Of a DNA stretch of 64,000 nucleotides, positions 34,003-40,891 are shown in pieces (the stretch's first letter is position 1; every line of letters starts with the position of its first letter). The notes under the pieces were generated by a model. That model was given only the letters and a program-made list of their open reading frames with translations. It was not told the origin of the DNA and did no database searches. A program made the translations under genes and the position numbers. The stretch is from Paraflavitalea soli (GTDB taxonomy: Bacteria; Bacteroidota; Bacteroidia; Chitinophagales; Chitinophagaceae): positions 624,546 through 688,545 of the forward strand of contig NZ_CP032157.1 of assembly GCF_003555545.1 (NCBI RefSeq), read 5' to 3'.

Positions 34003-34857
34003 TTATGGTTGGTATGCTTTGGCTACCTGTTTGCTGGTGCCCAGTCCGTCGATGCCTAATTCCATTACATCACCCGCCTTGATATAAATAGGGTTGGGTT
34101 TTTGTCCAAGGCCCACGCCGGCTGGTGTACCCGTAGAGATGATATCGCCCGGCAGCAGCGTCATGAACTGGCTGAGGTAAGCTACCACATAGTTCACATT
34201 GAAAATGAAATTGCTGGTATTGCCATCCTGCATGGTCTTTCCGTTAACGGTCAGCCACAGGCGGAGGTTGTTAACATCTTTTATTTCATCGGCTGTAGCG
34301 ATCCAGGGACCTAATGGTGCAAAAGTATCGCAGCTCTTGCCTTTTACCCATTGGCCGCCACGTTCCAGCTGGAATGCCCGCTCGCTGTAGTCATTGTGCA
34401 GGGCATAACCTGCGATATAACCAGCTGCGTCTTTTTCTTCTACATAGGTTGCTTTTTTGCCAATGATCACCGCCAGTTCAACTTCCCAATCCGTCTTCAC
34501 ACTGTTCTTTGGAATCACCAGGTCATCATTGGGGCCTACCAGTGCCGTGGTCGATTTGAAGAATACGATCGGCTCCTTTGGAAGCTCCATATTGCTTTCG
34601 CGGGCATGGTCGGCATAATTGAGACCAATGCAGATGATCTTGGAGGGCCTCACCTGGGGGGCTGCCCAACGGATAGCAGCAGGTACTTCCGGTAAGGAAG
34701 GTTTTTGAGCAAGGGCCGCTTGCAGTTTGGCAATGCCATCTTCTGTGAAGAAGGTCTCATCGTAATCACGTGTAATGGCCGATGTGTCATATCTTTTTCC
34801 ATCCAGCAAAATACCGGGTTTCTCGTGGCCGGGTTCTCCAAATCGGATCAGTTTCAT
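34003..34857 (-). CDS. Fumarylacetoacetate-hydrolase family; probable 2,4-diketo-3-deoxy-L-fuconate hydrolase
   Basis: 284 residues, cytoplasmic, typical FAH-family length. Metal ligands are visible: Glu125 and Glu127 in DWEVELAVIIG and Asp156 in LHNDYSER. Other family parts are CIGLNYADHARES, KSCDTFAPLGPW, and GTPAGVGLG. In the oxidative fucose (or rhamnose, LRA6) pathway this enzyme cleaves 2,4-diketo-3-deoxy-L-fuconate to pyruvate and L-lactate. Neighbouring SDRs and LutABC support this reaction here. Acylpyruvase or ureidoglycolate lyase activities cannot be excluded from sequence alone. Confidence 0.85.
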   Translation of the reverse strand: MKLIRFGEPGHEKPGILLDGKRYDTSAITRDYDETFFTEDGIAKLQAALAQKPSLPEVPAAIRWAAPQVRPSKIICIGLNYADHARESNMELPKEPIVFFKSTTALVGPNDDLVIPKNSVKTDWEVELAVIIGKKATYVEEKDAAGYIAGYALHNDYSERAFQLERGGQWVKGKSCDTFAPLGPWIATADEIKDVNNLRLWLTVNGKTMQDGNTSNFIFNVNYVVAYLSQFMTLLPGDIISTGTPAGVGLGQKPNPIYIKAGDVMELGIDGLGTSKQVAKAYQP

Positions 34858-34900
34858 ATACTAAGTATTGTTTTTCTTTTTTAATAAGTATGTTTTGCGC

Positions 34901-34939
34901 TGTATTTAGCTCGCAGCTCGTTGCTCACAGCTCGCGGCT
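34901..34939. repeat. Short repeat after lutC (AGCTCG type), copy 1
   Basis: About 40 bases, TGTATTTAGCTCG then AGCTCG-type blocks, ending GCTCACAGCTCGCGGCT. It directly abuts the lutC stop codon. About 35 of 40 positions match the copy at 35591-35630. Confidence 0.7.
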
Positions 34940-34940
34940 T

Positions 34941-35507
34941 TTACGTACAAATAAACACCTGCAAGCTCCTTGGTCCATGGGCGCCAATGACCAGCGATTG
35001 TTCAATGTCGGCAGTCTTCGAAGGACCTGCAATGAATACGCCATAATCAGGGTTCTGTTTGCCCATTATCCCATAAGCCTGGTGCATATTGCCTACCAGT
35101 GTTTGTTCGTCGATCACCAGCACCAGGTGCTGGGTGATAAATGGCAATACCCGCTCCACGCAATCCTTATCAGTTAGCCAGATAGCGCCATTCTCTGCTA
35201 CACCCAGTTGCCCTTTAAGAACGACCAGATCAAGCAGGGCTGGTTCTTTGAGCAGCGATGCGTTGGTGTTGCTGTCGCCATGAATGAAGTCGGCCACCCG
35301 CCTGGCATCGGGCCATCCTTCTTTTATTTTCGCCGGCAGTTCCTGCAGGCTGCCCAGCACAGTAGCCGCTCCTCCGGCCTTGGTAATGGATGCTGTAAAA
35401 GCTGTCACCAGGTCATTGGCCGCAAAAACAAAAGTCGCCATTTCCGGTAAAGGCACCAGGGCTGGTTTGTTTTGCCTTGCGGCGGTTAGTATTTTATCCC
35501 TACTCAA
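34941..35507 (-). CDS. lutC: LUD-domain lactate utilisation protein C
   Basis: 188 residues. LutC-type LUD domain with SRDKILTAARQNKPALVPLP at the start, then LLDLVVLKGQLGVAENGAIW, QHLVLVIDEQTLVGNMHQAY, and GPSKTADIEQSLVIGAHGPR, the signature of LutC. Together with LutA and LutB it forms the cytoplasmic iron-sulfur complex that oxidises L-lactate to pyruvate. L-Lactate is the expected product of the neighbouring diketo-fuconate hydrolase. It lies between lutB and the hydrolase gene in the operon; short repeats flank it on both sides. Confidence 0.9.
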   Translation of the reverse strand: MSRDKILTAARQNKPALVPLPEMATFVFAANDLVTAFTASITKAGGAATVLGSLQELPAKIKEGWPDARRVADFIHGDSNTNASLLKEPALLDLVVLKGQLGVAENGAIWLTDKDCVERVLPFITQHLVLVIDEQTLVGNMHQAYGIMGKQNPDYGVFIAGPSKTADIEQSLVIGAHGPRSLQVFICT

Positions 35508-35590
35508 TAGTTCTATTATTAGTTGTTTTCTGTTCTGTTCTTAAAGCTTCGAGACTCGAGCTGCGAGCCTTGGCTTTGATTGTTCATTAC

Positions 35591-35630
35591 TGTATTTAGC
35601 TCGTCGCTCGAAGCTCACAGCTCGCGGCTG
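35591..35630. repeat. Short repeat over the lutB stop codon, copy 2
   Basis: TGTATTTAGCTCG...GCTCACAGCTCGCGGCT. It supplies the last four codons (Ser-Arg-Glu-Leu) and the TGA of lutB. Confidence 0.7.
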
Positions 35631-36997
35631 TTTTTCTTATACCACTCCCGGAAGCTTTCTTTCGGAGGTTCCGGCAGGTCTCTTTGCCTGGCCCAGGGAT
35701 TCAGTTTTTTGTTCATGGCCAGCGAAGGGAACCAACGCAGCAACTTGCGGGCCCATTTCCCGGCAAAGGTATAACGGGCAGGGGAGGAGAGCACACCGGC
35801 CATTACTTTCATGCTGGCTGTTTTGGCTGCGGGTACATAGCCTTCCTTCGTTAATACCTGCCGCCATTGGTACAGCTGGTTGTGAATATCGATCTTCACC
35901 GGGCATACATCTGTGCAGGAGCCACAGAGGGTAGAAGCAAAAGGCAGATCGGCATTCTTGCGCATGTCGAGGTTGGGCGCCAGTATAGCCCCGATAGGGC
36001 CTGCCGTGGCATTGTGGTAGCTATGCCCGCCGCTGCGCCGGTATACGGGGCAGGTATTGAGACAAGCGCCACAACGGATACATTTTAATGAATTGCGAAA
36101 GGCTTCCCGGCCCAGTTGGGTGGTACGGCCATTGTCAACTATCACGATGTGCATTTCCGATCCCGCTGCGGGTTTCCTGAAATGACTGGAATAAGCAGTA
36201 ATATTTTGTCCCGTAGCATTCCTGGCCAGCAGGCGCAGGAACACGCTGAGGTGTTCTGTGCGGGGGATCAGCTTTTCGATGCCCATGCAAGCAATATGCA
36301 CTTTGGCCAGATGGGCGCCCAGGTCGGCATTGCCTTCATTGGTACATACTACAATAGCACCTGTTTCGGCTACTGCAAAGTTGACGCCGGTGATGGCGAT
36401 GTCGGCCGCCAGGAATTTCTGCCGCAGGTGTTCCCGGGCAGCCAGGGCCAGGTACAAAGGATCGGAAGCGCCTTTTTCGGTGCCCAGGTGCTGGTGGAAT
36501 ATTTCGCCTACCTCTTCTTTTTTGATGTGAATGGCAGGCAGTACAATATGGCTGGGCATCTCCTTGTTCAACTGCACGATGCGCTCTCCCAGATCGGTAT
36601 CCACTACTTCAATGCCCTGTGCTTCCAGGTATTCATTGAGGTGGCATTCTTCCGTGAGCATGGATTTGCTTTTCACGATCTTCTGCGCCCCATGTTTGGC
36701 CATAATGCCATGAACGATCCTGTTGTGCTCGGCAGCGTCGGCCGCCCAATGTACGGTAACGCCGTTGCTGATGGCAGCAGCTTCAAACTCCTGCAGGTAC
36801 TCATCGAGGCGGGAGAGGGTATGGTCCTTGATCTGTGAAGCCAGTTCCCGCAATTGTTCCCATTCTGGAATTTCATTGACGACCTTATCCCTTTTGTACC
36901 GCACAAACCACAAGGTCTCATCATGCCACTGTACACGTTCTTTATTCCTGAGGAATTCTGAAGCGGCTTCGGGATGTGTAATATTATGAGTGTTCAT
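35615..36997 (-). CDS. lutB: Lactate utilisation iron-sulfur protein B
   Basis: 460 residues, normal LutB length. The N-terminal LUD domain runs to about residue 300 (TGVNFAVAETGAIVVCTNEG). Two [4Fe-4S] motifs follow: CIRCGACLNTCPVYRRSGGH and CGSCTDVCPVKIDIHNQLY. A C-terminal DUF3390-type tail ends in WYKKNSREL. It passes electrons in the LutABC L-lactate dehydrogenase. The final four residues and stop codon are encoded by a repeat element shared with the lutC downstream region, so the native tail may have been slightly altered. Confidence 0.93.
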   Translation of the reverse strand: MNTHNITHPEAASEFLRNKERVQWHDETLWFVRYKRDKVVNEIPEWEQLRELASQIKDHTLSRLDEYLQEFEAAAISNGVTVHWAADAAEHNRIVHGIMAKHGAQKIVKSKSMLTEECHLNEYLEAQGIEVVDTDLGERIVQLNKEMPSHIVLPAIHIKKEEVGEIFHQHLGTEKGASDPLYLALAAREHLRQKFLAADIAITGVNFAVAETGAIVVCTNEGNADLGAHLAKVHIACMGIEKLIPRTEHLSVFLRLLARNATGQNITAYSSHFRKPAAGSEMHIVIVDNGRTTQLGREAFRNSLKCIRCGACLNTCPVYRRSGGHSYHNATAGPIGAILAPNLDMRKNADLPFASTLCGSCTDVCPVKIDIHNQLYQWRQVLTKEGYVPAAKTASMKVMAGVLSSPARYTFAGKWARKLLRWFPSLAMNKKLNPWARQRDLPEPPKESFREWYKKNSREL

Positions 36998-37009
36998 TGA
37001 TCAATTCTG

Positions 37010-37136
37010 TTTCTTGTTTCGGGTTTAGCGTTTCGGGTTCTTTATGTGTAACATGCTAACTAAGTATTAAGTTGCTGCAATTGCGCTTGGTCTTAAAGGC
37101 GCGGCAGCAACCCGACACTCAAAACGCTAAACCCGA
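37010..37136. repeat. Intergenic repeat (CCCGAAACGCTAAAC type), copy 1, over the lutA stop
   Basis: About 127 bases, starting TTTCGGGTTTAGCGTTTCGG and ending with CACTCAAAACGCTAAACCCG; the two ends are imperfect inverted repeats. It supplies the last five codons (Ser-Gly-Leu-Ala-Phe) and TGA of lutA. A second copy is at 38756-38885. Confidence 0.72.
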
Positions 37137-37862
37137 AGCCAATACCTCCGATATATGCATTACTTCAAAAGGCAGTTTTTTTCTTTTGATCAATCCTTCC
37201 TGGTGCATGAGACAACTCATGTCGGTACCCGTGATCACCGTAGCCTGGTGTTTGGTATAGTCGTCGATCCGGGAAAGCCCCATGGCCGATGATACGGCCT
37301 CTTCGGTAACGCAGAATGTGCCACCAAATCCGCAGCATTCATCGGGCCTGTCGAGGTCCACCAGTTCCAGTCCTTCCACCATCTTTAATAACTGAACCGG
37401 TTTAGAAAAGTAAGGCACCACGGTTTCGGTGGAAGAGGCCAGCTTCAATCCTCTTTGTCCATGACAACCCTGGTGCAGGGCTACTTTTTGGGGAAAGGAA
37501 GCTTTAATGGATTTTACCTGTACGATATCGGTCAGGAACTCACAGAGCTCATACACTTTATGGCGGATAGTGCTGGCTGCAGCCTCCTGCTTGTCATCGT
37601 GCAGGTGATCTTTTATATGCAGCACACAACTGCCGGAAGGGGATACAATATAATCGTACCCGGCAAAGGCTTTGATGAAATTGCTGTTGCAGGAACCGGT
37701 CAAATGCTCAAAGCCTCCATTGGCCATGGGCTGTCCGCAGCAGGTTTGTTGCATAGGATAATGTACATCCAGGCCCAGGTGCTGCAACAACCGCAGGGTA
37801 GCAATGGCCACCTTTGGATAAAACTGGTCTACATAGCACGGAATGAACAGGGCAACACGCAT
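37119..37862 (-). CDS. lutA: Lactate utilisation protein A, Cys-rich (CCG) subunit
   Basis: 247 residues, usual LutA length. Two cysteine-rich CCG domains: MRVALFIPCYVDQFYPKV with QTCCGQPMANGGF, and LHQGCHGQRG with DECCGFGGTF. These ligate a non-cubane or [4Fe-4S] cluster as in GlpC/HdrB. It is the third part of the LutABC L-lactate oxidation complex. It is the first lut gene in transcription order (lutA, lutB, lutC), following the KDF dehydrogenase-like gene. Its C-terminal residues SGLAF are read from the intergenic repeat, which may have replaced the original tail. Confidence 0.92.
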   Translation of the reverse strand: MRVALFIPCYVDQFYPKVAIATLRLLQHLGLDVHYPMQQTCCGQPMANGGFEHLTGSCNSNFIKAFAGYDYIVSPSGSCVLHIKDHLHDDKQEAAASTIRHKVYELCEFLTDIVQVKSIKASFPQKVALHQGCHGQRGLKLASSTETVVPYFSKPVQLLKMVEGLELVDLDRPDECCGFGGTFCVTEEAVSSAMGLSRIDDYTKHQATVITGTDMSCLMHQEGLIKRKKLPFEVMHISEVLASGLAF

Positions 37863-37879
37863 CTTTGATTACTGGTTAT

Positions 37880-37926
37880 TTGTCACCCTGAGCTTGTCGA
37901 AGGGCTTCGACAGCTCAGCCTGACAA
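37880..37926. repeat. Dispersed palindromic element (TTGTCAG family), copy 3
   Basis: TTGTCACCCTGAGCTTGTCG... paired with ...CTTCGACAGCTCAGCCTGACAA. Its edge is five bases from the stop codon of the SDR gene at 37932. Confidence 0.72.
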
Positions 37927-37931
37927 TATGA

Positions 37932-38696
37932 TTAACTATTCAATTTAATAAACCCGCCATCAATGGGATAATCGCAACCTGTAATGAAGGAAGACTCATC
38001 GCTGGATAAATACAGGACAAGTGCTGCTATTTCTTTAGGTTCGGCCATACGGCCAATGGGCTGGGATTTGGATAATTTCTCAAACATCTCCGCTTCACGA
38101 CCTGGATAATTGTTCTTTAAGAATCCATCAACGAAGGGAGTATGGACCCTGGCCGGGGAAACAGAATTGCACCGGATATTTTCATGGAGATAGTCTCTGG
38201 CTACCGACAAGGTCATGGCCATGACGGCCCCTTTAGCAGTAGAGTATACAAAGCGGTCTGATAATCCTACCAGGGCTGCGATAGACGCCATATTGACGAT
38301 CACACCGCCTTTGGCCGCCCGCAACTGGGGAATGGCAGCATACAGACAGTTGTACACGCCTTTGACATTCACCTTTATTACCCGGTCAAAGTCTTCTTCG
38401 GAAGTGGTATCAGCCTTGCCAATATGAGCAATGCCCGCATTGTTGACCAGGATGTTCAGTGCCCCGATCTTATTGAATGTATCCAGTACATCGGCCTGGC
38501 TGGCTACATTGCAGCTGTGGGCAACGGCTTTACCACCGGCAGCGGTGATCTCCTGTACCGTAGCGGCGGCATTTTCCTCGCTCAGTTCAATAATATGCAC
38601 TTCAGCTCCCTGTTGGGCAAACAAGACGGATATGGCCCTGCCTATTCCGCTGCCGCCTCCTGTGACTACTGCTTTTTTACCGGCTAATGAAAACAT
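37932..38696 (-). CDS. SDR, probable 2-keto-3-deoxy-L-fuconate dehydrogenase
   Basis: 254 residues, complete classical SDR. Motifs: TGGGSGIG near 12-19, acidic Glu37 after the second strand (IIELSE, pointing to NAD rather than NADP), NNAG at 85-88, Ser138, Tyr151 and Lys155 in YSTAK, and VSPARVHTPFV. It is the expected oxidising step that turns 2-keto-3-deoxy-L-fuconate into the 2,4-diketo acid cleaved by the hydrolase at 34003. Unlike the other SDR of the operon (33206) it has a normal catalytic Lys. Its place after fucP and before lutA supports the fucose pathway; specificity is inferred. Confidence 0.82.
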   Translation of the reverse strand: MFSLAGKKAVVTGGGSGIGRAISVLFAQQGAEVHIIELSEENAAATVQEITAAGGKAVAHSCNVASQADVLDTFNKIGALNILVNNAGIAHIGKADTTSEEDFDRVIKVNVKGVYNCLYAAIPQLRAAKGGVIVNMASIAALVGLSDRFVYSTAKGAVMAMTLSVARDYLHENIRCNSVSPARVHTPFVDGFLKNNYPGREAEMFEKLSKSQPIGRMAEPKEIAALVLYLSSDESSFITGCDYPIDGGFIKLNS

Positions 38697-38755
38697 CTTG
38701 TCTATGGATTAAAACGTGTAAAATTATAAGGTTAACTGTAAGTAACTGTCCTGTT

Positions 38756-38885
38756 CTGTTTCGTGTTTTGAGTTTGCTGTTTCGTGTTCTTTGTGTGTAG
38801 CCTATTGACTAATTATCAAGTCGCTATTGTGCAGGTTGTTTAAAACGCGGTAGCAACCCGACACTCAAAACCCGAAACGCTAAAC
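38756..38885. repeat. Intergenic repeat (CCCGAAACGCTAAAC type), copy 2, over the fucP stop
   Basis: About 130 bases similar to 37010-37136 over the whole length, e.g. GCGGTAGCAACCCGACACTC. The TAG of fucP lies in its GTTTAGCG end. Confidence 0.7.
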
Positions 38886-40163
38886 TGCCTTCACCTTATG
38901 TCCTTTCCAGCCAAAATACAATACCACTACAAAACACAGCAAAGGTATGAGGTAGCCATCCTGGATATTGTGGGTAGCATCTGCGATGATACCCGACAAG
39001 GGTGGCAATAAGGCCCCGCCTACAATCGACATCACGATCAGGCTGGAACCCAGTTTGGTATCATTGCCCAATCCCTGGATACCCAGTGAAAAAATGGTTG
39101 GGAACATGATGCTCATAAAGAAGGCAATACCGATCAGGGCATATACCACTATCATTCCATGACCGTAAATAGCTAACAGGGAAAGCAATACGTTGATGAT
39201 CGAGTAGATCGTCAGCAGTTTGGCGGGTTGCACATACTTCATCAGGAAGGTGCCTGCAAACCGTCCTACCATGAAAGCCAGTCCATATCCCAATCCCAGG
39301 TAATATTTAGCGGCTATAGTTTCTTCGAGGCCCACGGTAGTAGCCATTCTGATAAAGAAGCTGGAGACACATACCTGGGCGCCTACATAGAAGAATTGCG
39401 CAATAACGGCCCAGGTAAGGTGCTTATGGCGGAAGGCATGTAAAAAATTGCTGCTTTGATCATCTCCCTCTTCTTTGGTATCGGGCATTTTGGTAAAATA
39501 GATGATCACGGCTACCAGTAATATGATGACCCCCAAAATGAGGTAAGGCCCCTTTACACTGTTTGCTTCTGATTGCAGGTAAGCATCCCTTACGGTGCTA
39601 CCCATTGCTTCCAGTTCCTGTTCTGTATAGTTCTTGCCGGAAAGAATAAAGGTGCCGCCGATAAACGGCGCTACCATGGCTGCCAGTCCATTGAAGGATT
39701 GGGCAAGGTTGAGCCGCTGGGTGGCTGATTCAGGCGGTCCTAATACCGTTGCATAGGGATTGGCGGCTGTTTCCAGGAAGGTCAATCCACAGGCAATCAC
39801 AAACAGGGCACCCAGGAAAAACACATACTGGCGGGTGTCGGCAGCAGGAATAAACAGAAAACATCCTATACCGAAGAAGATCAGCCCCAATAATATCCCC
39901 GATTTGTAACCAAATTTTCGCATTACATAACCTGCGGGCAGGGCCATCAGGAAGTAAGCGATAAATACAGCTGAGTCAACCAGCGAAGATTGCAGGTTAT
40001 TTAGCCGGAAGGCCTTACGCAGGTGGGGTATGAGGATGGGATCGAGATTGTGTACGAATCCCCAGAAAAAGAATAAGCTCGTAACCAGAATAAAAGGAAG
40101 TAATAATTTCTTACCTGTGCTGGCGGTTTGTTTAGGGAGTGTTGGCGAAGCAATACCTGGCAT
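38880..40163 (-). CDS. fucP: L-fucose:H+ symporter
   Basis: 427 residues, major facilitator superfamily, 12 predicted helices. It fits the FucP type: early FFFWGFVHNLDPILIPHLRK motif (helix 1-loop), then LETAANPYATVLG, and LNLAQSFNGLAAMVAPFIGG, all typical of FucP-like sugar/H+ symporters. It brings L-fucose through the inner membrane. It lies between the mutarotase and the 2-keto-3-deoxy-fuconate dehydrogenase in the same operon. Some FucP relatives carry glucose or galactose, but context supports fucose. Confidence 0.9.
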   Translation of the reverse strand: MPGIASPTLPKQTASTGKKLLLPFILVTSLFFFWGFVHNLDPILIPHLRKAFRLNNLQSSLVDSAVFIAYFLMALPAGYVMRKFGYKSGILLGLIFFGIGCFLFIPAADTRQYVFFLGALFVIACGLTFLETAANPYATVLGPPESATQRLNLAQSFNGLAAMVAPFIGGTFILSGKNYTEQELEAMGSTVRDAYLQSEANSVKGPYLILGVIILLVAVIIYFTKMPDTKEEGDDQSSNFLHAFRHKHLTWAVIAQFFYVGAQVCVSSFFIRMATTVGLEETIAAKYYLGLGYGLAFMVGRFAGTFLMKYVQPAKLLTIYSIINVLLSLLAIYGHGMIVVYALIGIAFFMSIMFPTIFSLGIQGLGNDTKLGSSLIVMSIVGGALLPPLSGIIADATHNIQDGYLIPLLCFVVVLYFGWKGHKVKAV

Positions 40164-40187
40164 AGTTGTTATTTATTGGTGCGTGTT

Positions 40188-40538
40188 TTAACTGTTGCTG
40201 TTTAAGTCGAATATCTTTTCCATTAATAGCCATTTTTCGCCGGGTTTGGCGGAGGGCAGGGCCTGCTGGTATTGCCACATCAACTCTTCCCAGCGTTGTA
40301 CCGTAGGATTGGCTGCATCGGCAATATTCTTCTTATCAAAGGAAAAATCAGCATTCACCTCCATGATCATGAACAGGCGGTTCTCTACCCGGTATATCTC
40401 CAGCAGTACAATGCCGCTTTCGCGGATGGATTGTAATATGTCGGGCCATACTGCTTTATGGTAGGTTTCGTATTCTGCGATCAACACCGGATCATTCTTC
40501 AGGTCAAGCGCCAGGCAATATCGTTTATTGGTACTCAT
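40188..40538 (-). CDS. L-fucose/L-rhamnose mutarotase (COG3254 type)
   Basis: 116 residues, an alpha/beta ferredoxin-like fold. It carries YCLALDLKNDPVLIAEYETY, then HKAVWPDI with the probable catalytic His, VENRLFMIMEV, and a closing EKWLLMEKIFDL. The family (RhaM-like, DUF718) interconverts alpha and beta anomers of deoxyhexoses. In fucose-oxidation operons of Xanthomonas, relatives act as L-fucose mutarotases, which is the likely role here. It is the first gene of the catabolic operon and is divergent from the SusC gene; the gap of 353 bases should hold both promoters. Confidence 0.88.
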   Translation of the reverse strand: MSTNKRYCLALDLKNDPVLIAEYETYHKAVWPDILQSIRESGIVLLEIYRVENRLFMIMEVNADFSFDKKNIADAANPTVQRWEELMWQYQQALPSAKPGEKWLLMEKIFDLNSNS

Positions 40539-40891
40539 ACGATTAAACTATGTTGTCGAAAGTAAGTCTATGATGGGGCAGGCCATCCTGTGCCATCCCG
40601 TAATTCTAACCTCAATATTCATTAATGTTCCTGAAAATAAGCATGCATTGCCAAAATAGTTTATTACAATGGCAATAACCGGAAATCTTGCCTGACAATT
40701 TGTGCCTTAATTGCATACGTAACCTGCTAAAACCTGCAATTAAGCAAAAGGCTCATTTTAATTGCTATATCCGCCCCGATACTGACCTGTCGGGGTCGCA
40801 GGGTTTCATAAACCCCATTACAAAAACGTTCCGGACAATGATCGCATTGGCTATGTGCGGTGATTGTCAAACATTGAAAATTGCATGCTTT
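40539..40891. promoter_or_regulatory. Divergent promoter region of the fucose locus with inverted repeats
   Basis: 353 bases between the catabolic operon and the SusC operon. A perfect pair TTAATTGCA (40707-40715) and TGCAATTAA (40735-40743) has a 19-base spacer; a third TTAATTGC lies at 40758-40765. Also ATTGCC (40647-40652) pairs with GGCAAT (40671-40676), and TAAACTAT (40544-40551) with ATAGTTTA (40656-40663). These are candidate operators for a shared fucose-responsive regulator. No regulator gene lies beside the region. Confidence 0.5.

Noticed and set aside
33206-40538. Classical FucI/FucK/FucA fucose route
   Set aside because: No isomerase, kinase or aldolase is present; the SDR, FAH and Lut genes point to the oxidative route.
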